In this document: in pieces, positions 47,301 through 59,300 of the stretch
How the letters are laid out: every line of letters begins with the position of its first letter
How positions within the stretch are numbered: the stretch's first letter is position 1
Source: Ornithodoros turicata
Lineage: Eukaryota > Arthropoda > Arachnida > Ixodida > Argasidae
DNA length: 64,000 nt
Assembly (NCBI RefSeq): GCF_037126465.1
Contig: NW_026999404.1
Span: 248,001-312,000, forward strand
Direction: 5' to 3'
Notes under the pieces: model-generated
What the model was told of the DNA's origin: nothing
Databases searched by the model: none
What the model saw: the letters and a program-made list of their open reading frames with translations, nothing else
Program-made: the position numbers and the translations under genes

Positions 47301-50300
47301 AGGTTGCGCTGGTCAGTACAAGTAGGCACGAAAAGTAAAGTGAAAGTAAAAGTACTTACCGGCCGCGCATTCGTACGTATCGCAGCAAGAACCAGGTATT
47401 TGGTTGCCGCGTTTGACCAACTTGGGAATTGTATCCGGAGGACAATCGGGCGACAAACAGTCTCCTGGCAAGCAGGCGCATCTGAAAGGGGGAAGGACTT
47501 TATAATTACACCCTATTACGAGGACGATTTTTCAAAATGCCATTACGCGCTGGGCGTAACTACGGTTAATGAAAGATTACTTCACAGGCGGGCGTTCTGC
47601 GACGCACAACTTCAATGCGCCTACTTGAATTTCATAACATTTTTTACCGCGCAACCGGAGCGTGATTGATGTACGTTAACGACGGTTTCTTCTTTCTTGT
47701 GCGCTGCTAGCAGTGGGTTTCGCCGCAATGCACGCGTGTTGTGCGGAGAAGTGCGAAGCCAAGTGGCAGGTAGTTGCATTTAGGAAAGGTAATTTTGGCA
47801 TATTAGCTTTCTAAACTTCATAAAAGTACACATTCACGGACAGGTGGATACAAAAACTACTTTTTTTTCTAAATACGTTCTTTAGATTTGAAAGTCAGCA
47901 GCGTCTCGCATAACGTGACTAGCAAATACGAAATAATCGTTACTGTTGTCATGAAACTACGCTCGTTACTATTAGTCGCGTGGTACTTTTAATCGAAAAC
48001 TATATTACGCTGTGTTACTTTACGAGTAGTCCGAAATTTGTAAACAGAAGCCATCTAAATTAGCGAATTCATTTCAAATACAGTTAAGCTTTTTCGTACT
48101 TCCCAGCACAACAGGGGCACTGGGGGATAAGTGAACAATATCCTTGCGTTCAACTAAGACTTCCTCGTGGCCTCAAGGGTTGCTGTAATCGCGCTCGGGA
48201 ACGAGACCATTTTTTTTTTTTTCAGTGTTATTATTAAGGTTGACGATAGCTGTACAAGCATCTATGGCAACCCACAACGCGTTACCTGCGGGGCGTTGTG
48301 AAACAGTCGAATGAATCCGGTAAACCTCAAGCGGTATCAAACGACCCAGGAAAAAGCGATATCTTGCGACGAAACAAACAATTAAGTAAACAATTCAATA
48401 ATTTTTAAATAATAAGCATTAAATATAATAAATATAAGTAATACATAATAAGTTCCGAATAATTATTTAATTAAATAATTAAATATTTAATTAAATCTCA
48501 ACAAAAATTTGCCACTTGGACGTCATCTATTACACTAACTCACTTTTACACAGTTGCCCCAGTACAATAATTTCCTTGAGGTTGTGCTGGCACGATCAAA
48601 TAACAAAAGTTAAGAACCACAGCATTATACATATCAGACAAGTTACCTCATGAGAACTTTAACGGAATAGATATTAAGTGGAAATGAAAAGATAAAGAGA
48701 AAACAAAAACACTTGGAATGGATAGATAGATAGTTTGAAAAAAGAATAATATGGAGATGACAGAATACTATATTTTCACCTTTTACGGAGAATGGGTTAA
48801 CTGAAGCAGGTTTTTCTTATTTGAAGATTAAAAAAAACTATTCGTTACAGTCATCCACGTGAAACAGGTAACTCTGTCCGTGCATATCGTGGTTACGATC
48901 ACTATCGGCAAGGATGCATGCATCCTTGCCGATAGTGATCGTAGCGATTAACGGCACATGGCTGAAAAATCTTCGAATGAAGTCTCTTTCTCCATAGGAC
49001 GTAATATTGGTACTAAGACCCACCAGATCCAGATCCACCAGCAGATCAGATCAAGCGGTATAATGAGTCTTTCGTTTTTATCTGTGAGCGTATATACTCC
49101 AGCCAGACATCCATGTACTCCAGCTTGAAACCCTCTGTCGAAATATTAGATGGAAGAATGCGATTAAAAAAGGCCACGCCATGAGAGTGTTGCACCACAG
49201 ATATCGTTAATTATGTTGTGGGCTTCACACGCAAGCGCGGATACGTCGGGTTTCTGTACGTATGACGTGTGTTTCGCGGACAAGTAACACTAGCCTTGCG
49301 CCGACGGGACGCAGAATAAACGATAAACGCCTCCTGTTAGATAATATACTTCAGAGATTCGAGATAATTAATTATCGTCACGTTATGAGGGACGTCACGC
49401 AAAGAGTATTTCGCTCTCACGTTTGTAATCGTCCCGAACCTCTTCCACGCAGGTTTTCCGAAAAAGAAAAAAAAAAAGAAGCTGTTCCAGATTTCTCGTG
49501 CACTAGACCGTATACTTTTCGCACTTTTTATATTTTTTTATAAACTAAAACTCAATTAGCGTATCTTTGTCACCTCAAGAAATGGAGTCTGCTGCATGGA
49601 AGCTTGCGGCATAATAAATTTAGATAGCTCCAGTGGTGTTTGGTGCTGGGCCCCTGGACCAGTAGCGCGCATATGCACCAAGGTCTCCGTCACCTTTGGG
49701 ATTTCCTGTCATCAACAGACCTCTCTACCCTGCTTTGATCACCTGAATCCTCATCTCCATCATCATCTTTCACTATCTAGAAATGGCAGTAGGGCTGCGA
49801 CCAGGCTGCGACCAGGCTGCGACCAGCCTGCTGGCCGGCGTCAGCGCCGTCTCATCATCGTCTCTTTATATATGAGTGTATTTTCGTTCGTCGACAGTGC
49901 TTCAAGTCGTTTCCAGTCTCTTTATTCTTCAATTGCGGAAAGCAAGCAGTACGAATCTAGAAAGATAACTGTGTGCTATACAGTACGATGAAACGGCGTT
50001 CCACGATACGAGCACACCCCGTGGTCATCGACTGACGTTTCTTCTTACTTATATATATATATATTTTTTTTTTTTCATGTGTACGTCACGTGAATGAAAG
50101 GGGGTCACGAAACCGAAACACTGTACTGTTGTAACAAAGACGATCTGTCAGAGCGAAAAGCCCTTCACAAACACAATAGTGCAAGCCGCCAGCTTTTGTT
50201 TGCTGTAATGAGTTCCCTGTCAAACGCGAAAACTGCTTACTGCACAGCACCTTTCGAGGTCAGTGCCTGGAAGACTGTCAAAACGTATGTGCCGAAGCAC

Positions 50301-53300
50301 GTGTGGGATGATTCAGCGTAACAAGACTCCGTAGCCGAGATAAATCACTAGAAGGTCACGGTCCAGACGCTCCGCTTCCACTGCCACCTGTGTTTATATC
50401 GCACTGTTTACATCCATTAAAAAGTGCCTTCTTTCGAACGAACAGGAAAGGCCTCTGCGTTGTTACACGTACCCGCTGCACTGCAGACGGAGGGCTACAG
50501 ACGTGAAGCTCTCCTTCTGTTATGGGCGTGCACAAAACCATCACCGCTATTCCTTACGCACGCAAAGGCTATGGCGTACGATGTACTGAAACTCCGTTAT
50601 GCACGCAGCGGCGTCTCTCTATGCGTAGGTTGGGGCCCTTGCGTTCCTCGCTTTCAGCGCCGCAATGACAAGCCAGACTACCACTGTCACACGGGCAGTC
50701 TTCAATGACCATTGAAAACGCGCGTAGCGCCACCAAGCGTATAACGCGTGAACTTCTCAACGAACATTGGATCCAATGTTTCCTGATAGGTTGACAAATT
50801 ACACGCTAGGTGGTGCTACCTGCATTTTCGATGGACATTGATGTCAATGGTCGCTGGCACTGCCGTGTGACAGTGATATTATCGACAGACAACAGATAAA
50901 TTAATGATGATGATGAATGGGGAAATTCGCCACATGGGGTGCGGCCCACTACCCCAAGATACTTTTTTTTATTCCGTGTTAGCGCCGCGAAGCAACTGTG
51001 GCTATCAGCGGCGTACAGACGTGGAAAGATGGAGAGAGGACAGATGGAAGGAGTGAGGGACAGGGGGGTTAGTATGCGTCCTGGCCCGACTCCAGGGGGA
51101 ACTGTGCCGACATTCGTCTGGAAGGCCTTCGGAAATCCCTCCAAGGCACAATGGACGGAATGAGATGGGACCTGACGATGAAAGACGCTGAAAAGGAGTC
51201 GACGGTCAGTGGAGTCAGTGAAACAACATCAACAGGACGCTAGGCAAAAACACACACAGAGGTACGCAGACACACCATAGGATAGAGAGGGGACCCGTGT
51301 CACGGAGAAAAATCAGGAGAAACTCCAGAGCTTGACGATGTTCGATCTTGGTTAGACCATAAAGGCCCGAGGATGGTTACCAAACGTGAACGATGCGGCC
51401 GCGATCGATTGCATGCGACACTGCAGGAATCAAGAAACGAAAAAAGTGTCCACATTGCGTCGTCAGTAGTAGAATAACTGGCGTCGTCAAACAAAGCGGT
51501 TTTCTTGTTGGCCATGGTTTAATTCGCATAGACACGCTCTCGCGGATCCTCGCCGACCGCGAGAGCGACACATTGCGGTCTCGCGCTATTTTCGAAAAAT
51601 AGGAAGCACGCATGATCCTAAATGGTGGTCCAACCATGGATATCGTTCTCGAGAAACAAAACAATTCCTATCACCGAGAACACAAGATGATGATGTTCTT
51701 TCTTTCAATCAATCAATCAATCAATCATGATGATGTTATTTGGGGAAGGGGGGGCGGTACAATACAGAAAATCTTATTAATTACAATCAAATAGGAACAA
51801 CAACGCTCTTCTGTCTCCTTCGACGCATATCGTAGCGATAAGGGATGGGCATAAACAGTTGTAATTGCTGTTGTTTCAGGGAGTCAGCTCAGAGGTCGTT
51901 AGCTTCTGAGAGGCAATAATGGTAAGACCCTTCGACGCCTGAGATACAACATGCGCCTTGCGATGAAACAGCTACGGCGAAGCCTTCATCACCTAGGATA
52001 TTAAGCGCTGCAGGGATATTTCCGGCATAGCATTCTTGACCCGCGAGTGGAACACAGGATAGAAAGATATACGTCCGAGAAGCCCGACCAAGGTGATAAA
52101 ACGGTAAATTATTTACGATGTGACCTCGGCTATGTATGTGTTTCTACTTCAGTGCTTATCGCCCGGTGTTTTATCGAAGGTGTGCTTCGTTGACGTCATA
52201 CACACTCAATATGAGTCAATCTATGCATCTTATCTACGCACGCTATATGACGATATCACTAAAGATTACATTATATTAGAGGAGAAAAGAAAATACCACT
52301 ACACGAATCGAACCAGCCCTATGGGTGTTTGTTTTGGCAGGAAAGGTCAGCCAGAAAGGACAGCTTGCTATTCCTTGGTAAATAATTCCTTAGTGAATAG
52401 TCAAGTTCCTCGTGCAGTCAGAGTCAGGCGATGTGGGGCCAGAGGCCAGAGGACTTCCGCCGTCCCACACATGATATCACAGGCTTCTGAGGAGACTGGT
52501 ATCCCGCAGGTAGTTAAGCAATCCTATGGTGCAGCGCTGTTTACGGGAATTGTCACTTCTTGTGCTGGACTATCACTCATTTACCTAGTTCGTTTAATCG
52601 TCTTTAGGGGTTAGCCTTCAAGGACACATTACACTGACTGACGTGTGAGCATTTGTAAAACACGTAATATATAACCGGACGCTAGCAGGACAGAAAGGGC
52701 AGGTAGATATTGAAACCAAGAACAGCAATTACACGACGACCATTACGGGAGGTGTTCCGACGCCGCAGTTCTATTACATGTAGCTTTATATGGAGCATAA
52801 TTGTGTACCACAGTATCCGATACTGTGCTCGAAGAGTGAGGTGGAAGCGAAGTCTTCGTTCGACGGCGGTAAGGCGTAAGCGGTATGGAACGGAAAATAA
52901 ATTTGGATCGTCCGGATACACGAGGCCTATCCACGATATCTTATCTCCATACATTTTCTACACTAGATGAGCTATCTCCATATCTCTTTTTCCAGCCAAC
53001 TGGATTGCTTCAAGACTAAATCCGAAATATTTTCAGCATCAACATTTGGGAAATGACTTGTTCACCGTACTGGATAATATTTTCCTCACAAAGCATCCAA
53101 GTATTGCGGTGAAGCCATACGCGGGAATCGCTGCCGTAATGATTACGGTCGAGAATACCACGGAGAAGAGCGTACCGTGATAGAAAGACCTCTGTGGATA
53201 TGCATTTCTCTTCTATATGCAACTATGCAACTCGAAAGATGTTGGTATCTTGCCATGTGGAAAGCATATGTACTCGATCAGAATATCAACAGCTTTGTGT

Positions 53301-56300
53301 CGTCCAAGAGAGCTTTTCCACGAATTCCCTTCGCACACCTAGAATTGACTGTTCAATTCTATCTGGCAGCTCCCCTGAAGCTCGCACCTTGCCCCAAGGC
53401 ATTCCATCAGAGTTACTCTATAGGTCCCCTACACAATGGTACATCACGCTAAAAGAGGCCAGGGTTATTGCTAACGAAATTTTTCAAGTCCTATAGGTTT
53501 GTTTTGTAAACAGTGTTCTCGAAGTCGCCTCGCCATGTATTACCGTAGAACTGTGGTGCTTGATCGCTGAACAGAGAATGCGATATCTGGTCAAGCAATT
53601 GGTCTGTTGTAAATAACTGGTCCGTTGCCGATCCCGGTTGATCAGTTTGCAACGTACCCGCATCGTACACATAGTATACCAAGCAGCATTCGATGGCATG
53701 GTACAAATAGGTTAGCCACGTTGTCTTCCGCTATACAGGCGTTAAATACGGGGTGCAAAGGACCACCAGGTGGGCACAATTAATCCACAGACCGACCACT
53801 GCTGCGTCACCCACGATCACAGCTACTTCACGACGCAAAAGCTTCCAATTATTAGTCGTCTGCCAAGTAATAAATATCCATAAACCGTGACGTCTGATAC
53901 GCCGCAAATCAGCCTATATTCCAGACGACTTCTTCTTTCTTCTTTTTTGCAGCTTCCTTTCTTTTTAATCCGACAGAGACACAATTTACGACGCCTCACA
54001 GCTGAACGGGGGTATACGATTCGCTTTCCCCGAATTCAGGGCCTGCGGTTCTGAGTCTCAATAGAGAGAGTCGGTAATCGATTGCGGGAGAGGAGGGAAA
54101 TTTAATGCGACTGGAAGCGTGAACGATAAATCGCTCTTGACGGTTGTTGCCCTAAGTGTCCCTATAGTGTAGCGGGAAAAACTGTGAGGTGTTTACGACT
54201 GCGAGGCGCTATCACCCGCTGCGTTACTGGTGGAAGGGACATGTTTATGACTGTGGCTTCTTCCACCACTTGTTGTTGTGTCTGCACTTCAGCACGGAGA
54301 GAATGTTCCCGTTACCGGGGTGGGAATACGAACTGCGCTGAGTCATCGCGATCGCTGGAACATGGGCATGTGCGGCCTCGGCATATTACCAAATTATCGG
54401 TGGTTTTGGTTATTGCGTTGAGACTGATTGAATGAGATTAGAGAGTTTTAGCAAGCCGTTGATAACGTCGCTTGCGTCAAACGGTATCAACGGGACCCAA
54501 GCAGCACAATGTACCGAAAGTCGAGTATAATAGGGGTGGACGGTATGTGTCTTATCAATGTTCTTTCGTTTCACCTGTTCGTTCAAGGTCTTCCACCTAC
54601 CCGTCCACCCCTATTGCACTCGACTTTCAGTACATTCTGCTGCTTGGGGAGCCAATCAGTGGATGAGATTCTGAGTCACTCACGCGCGACTGCGATTGGC
54701 TCCGATAGGCGCGATAACCTTACCAGCGGTTGCCAAAAACTGTCTATATAGGCTACCCTCTGTTTACAATCATGTGACGTCACGAGAAGACCGGTACGGG
54801 GTTATATTTTGCTGTGGTGGGCAAGAAATTGGAAAAACGCGTCGGCTGATAAGCTGATAAAGCTGATAGTGCCGACCAGGGTTGCGGAATGTGATCACCC
54901 ATTTCATTCCAAATCCATTCCGAGGAATGGATTGATTGATTGATTTTGAAAAGAAAAAATGGCACGGTTACCGGTCCCTTTTCTTTTATTGGTGGAATTA
55001 AAGGAATGGAATGGGGTTGCCAAGCCATTTAACTCTCACAAATCTCCATTCCTCGGAATGGAGATTTGCGATAATTCCATTCCTTTCAACTCCTCGGAAT
55101 GAAAAGGTATGGCCAATTCCCACTCTTGGAATGGCTTGGCAACCCCATTCCATTCCTTTAATTCCATCAATAAAAGAAAAGGAACCGGTAACCGTGCTCG
55201 GTAGCCTAGCAGTGCTATAGAGGAGATTGACATTACCCATCACCGAAAAAGCAAAAAGACAAGGTTATTTCGCCCTTGACCGTGTGGCACACAGACCAGT
55301 CTATTCCAATTCCATTCCGCCTGCGAAAAAAAAAAAAAAACGAATTCCATTCCATTCAGATTCCATTCCGGGCTATGATAAATCTGGAATGATTCCGGAA
55401 TCATTCCAACCCCGGAGTGGCAACTCTGCAACCCTGGTCCCCGCCAGTATGTTTCGCGCGGTGGCGTTACGTAATCAATCATAAGGGCGCAGGTCGTGTA
55501 TTATTTGGCCTTTTATTGCTTTTGTAGTTTTTCTTTGGAATAAACCAGAGATTAGATTAGATTGGACCCTTGGTTGCGTGTCGTTTAACGTTGCCGCCTC
55601 AAGGTTTTTCGCGTTACTGACTCAAAGGTTTTGGGACGCACGGATCTTTGAGTGGCAAGAGAGAGAGAGAGAGAGAGAAATACATGGTGACGATGATATG
55701 GGGATGACTTCCGCTCATTGAGCGGAATGCTACCCCAAGTGGCAAATAACTTGTTCGTGTGCGAACTACTCGTTGGATGCTACACCCTCGCTTTCTGTCT
55801 AACCAACGAAATACCACGTTGGGAGGTCGGGTGACGTTAATTTGAATAGCTTCTGCTTCTCTGTGCGGGAATCCCACCGCACTAACGCAGGCAGTGCAGT
55901 TGTTTTAGAATAGGAGGTGAACTGAGAATAAAAACAAGAACAGCTCTGCCGCAAATCTGATTGTTATCTAAAATCCAACTTGTCTATGCCGCACAAAGTC
56001 GAAATGACTGCCATTAAATCTTTAATCACCAGTCGAAAAAGCTGGTCCGACGCTACAAAAAGAGAAAAAAAAAGAGGCGCTGAAAGCAAGTCCGCACTAA
56101 GACTTGTAACTAAACTCATTACTTTTAAGCTCCATGAACCTGTCAAGAAACTCGTTCCTTTTACGAGTAATTTCGTCGCAATGACTCGAGGCATGTTAAA
56201 AGTTCCTTTCCCGTGCAATTGCGTCTCTCGCGCTCAACTTCCTCTTGTTTTTCTTTCGTTCCTTCTCTCTCTCTCTCTTCTTTATTTTTTTCCAATCCGG

Positions 56301-59300
56301 GAACGCATTGGCGCTATTACGTAGTCATGGGTGCAGAGCATTCCGGCATATACAACCTATGATTAAAAGGTGTCAAACATTGAGTTATTAGTCTTGGTTG
56401 ATTGATCCACTATTAATTGAACTGCAGAAAGAGGACCGAAGGAAGAAGGCTGAAAACAAACAAACAACGTTGCCACATTTATGATATGAGCATATGCGCT
56501 GCTTATGTGTTCACATGTGTCTTTTTTTTTTTTTTTTTTACTTTTACCTTACAAATGCATGTATCTCTTCGGGCTATCTCATTCAGTCTTGGTTGTTTCG
56601 GTATGCACGCACTCTACTGAGATTATACGGTTATACTGAGAAACCCAAGCTGGATGCGAATGGCACGAAAAGATGCAAACATATTTGCGAGCTTAAAAAG
56701 AAAAAAGAAACAGGAAGAAGAACAATAGGCATGCGAGGTACACGTGAAACACATAACGATGAAAGAAATGATGAACATAGCAGGAGCAGGCCAGCTAGCT
56801 GGTGTTGAATTGATATTAGCATTGCCTTGAGTTTGAGGGGAAAACACAGGATGAATCGTGAGTCTATCTGTTCATCTCGTCCTGTGTTAGTCCTGTGTTT
56901 TCCCCTCAAACTCAAGGCAATGTTAATATCAAAAGAAATTATGAAAGACGACGAATGACGATACTGTGAATGTGGCAACGTTGTTTCGTGGCGATAGGCG
57001 TGTTCGGCGCATTTGTTTTTCGCAATGCTTGATAGGAGCCTGCTTTCAGTTTTCGCTACAGAGAGAAAAAAAAACGTACGTATACTAATTTCACGTAGTA
57101 ACATTATCCGAAATTCATACCAGCAATGTGGGCCAAATAAAGTTCTCTCGTAGTTGTTTCACTGTGATTATCCCGCGTAACGTTCCAGATCCCAGTTTCT
57201 AATCTGTCAACTGAGCTATAGGGTACTCTCTCCCTCCAGTGAATTTGTTGTTGTTGTTGTTACTTCTGTTGCCATGGTCGTTTTGTCCCTGACGCCATAA
57301 ACATTCCCCGCTATAGACCTTCTCAATCACTGGCACTGATAAAGCGGAGAAGATGTTTTCGCGTCCGCGGCGTATCCAGCTGTGTCTCCAAAGGCGGCGC
57401 CACGATAAATATGCGCAGCAACTTTAGTCTTATCCATGCCTCTGAAAGGATGCTCCGATAGACCTTATCAGTGCATGACACCTGTTCATTGCTATGACAC
57501 GTGGATAATGCTTTGCCAAGAGATCAAGCCGCGCGTCAGTAACTGCGTATCTGAAGGAGCAACGCGTCAGATGACCAGCGCGTCGCCAGACTGCCAGACT
57601 ATATGGACAGATGGCGCTGAAAAGCTACGCTCAAGAGTGAGGTAGTGGTGGGGCTCCAGTTACACTAGTGGCAGTACTGTACGAGGGAGGTGTGTCCTGA
57701 CTCACTTTCAGAGCAGTTCCTCACGAAGTGTGCCCAGGCAGCGTACGAACCACAGCCACTGCTACTTCTTGCATAGTCAGAATTTCAAACAACTCAGGGA
57801 AAAGATGTGCTAACACCAGGAATCAAACCTGGGTCCTCTAAACTCCGGTCGGATACGCTAACCGCTACATCACACCAGCATTCCGTTTCTGGGATGTACT
57901 GGGAAGTACTGTTACTGGGAAGTATATACTGGGGTGTCGGACAACCAACCGCGCTATACCAATTCTCTCTTGCATCTCGTCATATTGTAGTTAGCCATTT
58001 TTGTTTTTCTAAGTGATCTGGAAGAACCGGCTCTCGTAATGAGTGCCTATTTCTCCTTTTTTCCCCTTTCTTATCAACTCAGACTTTCTTACATCTTTCT
58101 CACTCACTCTCTCATTCAGACACGAGGCAGGGCGATTTGTAAACGACGAGAAATTGTCGAGGCAGACCACAATATTAGGGACGACAGAGACACGCAGTTC
58201 TGGTTGTTTACGTCGTTCTTGTTGTCCCCTCCCCAAGCAGCACGACATCTTTACCCAATATTGGACCGATATTGTCTATGCCGTCAAGGTACTATATAGG
58301 GGGAAAAAAAGTCCTTATTTCGTCCTTTCCCGGACTAAAAGCACGGATGTCTATGCGGAGTCAGTGTTCTGGTTCCACTATATTTACTCTTATTGTAGCT
58401 GCTCTAATTAACTGATTGTTCGTTTTGGGCTGTACTACAGGGCTTTGCCCTCACAGTCGTATTATATATCTGTGTCCCTTCTGTACATGTGCTTTCGGAA
58501 ATAAAGAAAGAAAGACAGAGTTTAGGGACTGTTTTTTTTTAAGGTTCTGGGGAGTAAATTTCTGAGTTAGGGAACTAAAGCGTGGAGCAACTAGGGGACT
58601 ATATAGTATAAGCATTGACGTTCTGACCCAGTGTCCCCCTTAGATTGTACGACGTGTCATCTCACGTGTGTCACACGATGACAACCACTAATTGTAATAT
58701 ATCCCTCGATACATTTTGGATCAATCAATCATCAACAAAATGGATGGATCAAACACAAGCACGCGCTCAGAAAAAGACGGCGAATTGGAGAGCAATTACA
58801 GCTTGTCAGTTTTTGTCCCGCAGCCCTGAAATCTACTTCTGTCTTACTACTGTGTAACAATGCATCTAACTCCACCTTGCATCTTGCCTAGGCATGTGCT
58901 GTTAGTGTGCACGTATAAATAAATAAATGAAAAATAAAAAACTCCCTAACGAAATAAAATTACTTTGTTCTTTTTTTTCTTTCCTTTTTTTTTCGGTGGC
59001 GGGTCGGAGCAGCTGCCGTTGACGGCCGTGGTTAATATCGAATATTATCGCTATTTGAACGATTTTCAACTTCATATAATTTGAGTGAATGCTTCAGTAC
59101 AGAGGAACTAATTGAAACTGGTCGGATGCTTGACCGATATCCTTTCATGGTTCTTTGACAAGCGTCATTCAACGGCTGAAAATGTTCCATCCCCCAGCCC
59201 CCAGTGACGTGTGTCACACAAAGTTATCGACATTATCAGTTTCCTCGCTTGCTCACAATTTTAATTTGTCACCTTCCTGCCGTATGCGCCGCACAATATT

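Noticed and set aside
47091..47669. 192-codon plus-strand open frame
   Set aside because: It runs antisense across CRIM1-like exon B, shows no domain, and is explained by the open minus-strand exon and chance.
48838..49038. 66-codon minus-strand frame across the palindrome
   Set aside because: No domain, no splice context; the palindrome alone keeps part of it open.
50569..50760. Extra CRIM1-like exon (CPCDSGSLACHC segment)
   Set aside because: The cysteines fall in the TA-flanked miniature element at 50681-50876, whose end encodes them by chance, and no VWC or CRIM pattern or phase-matched splice sites fit.
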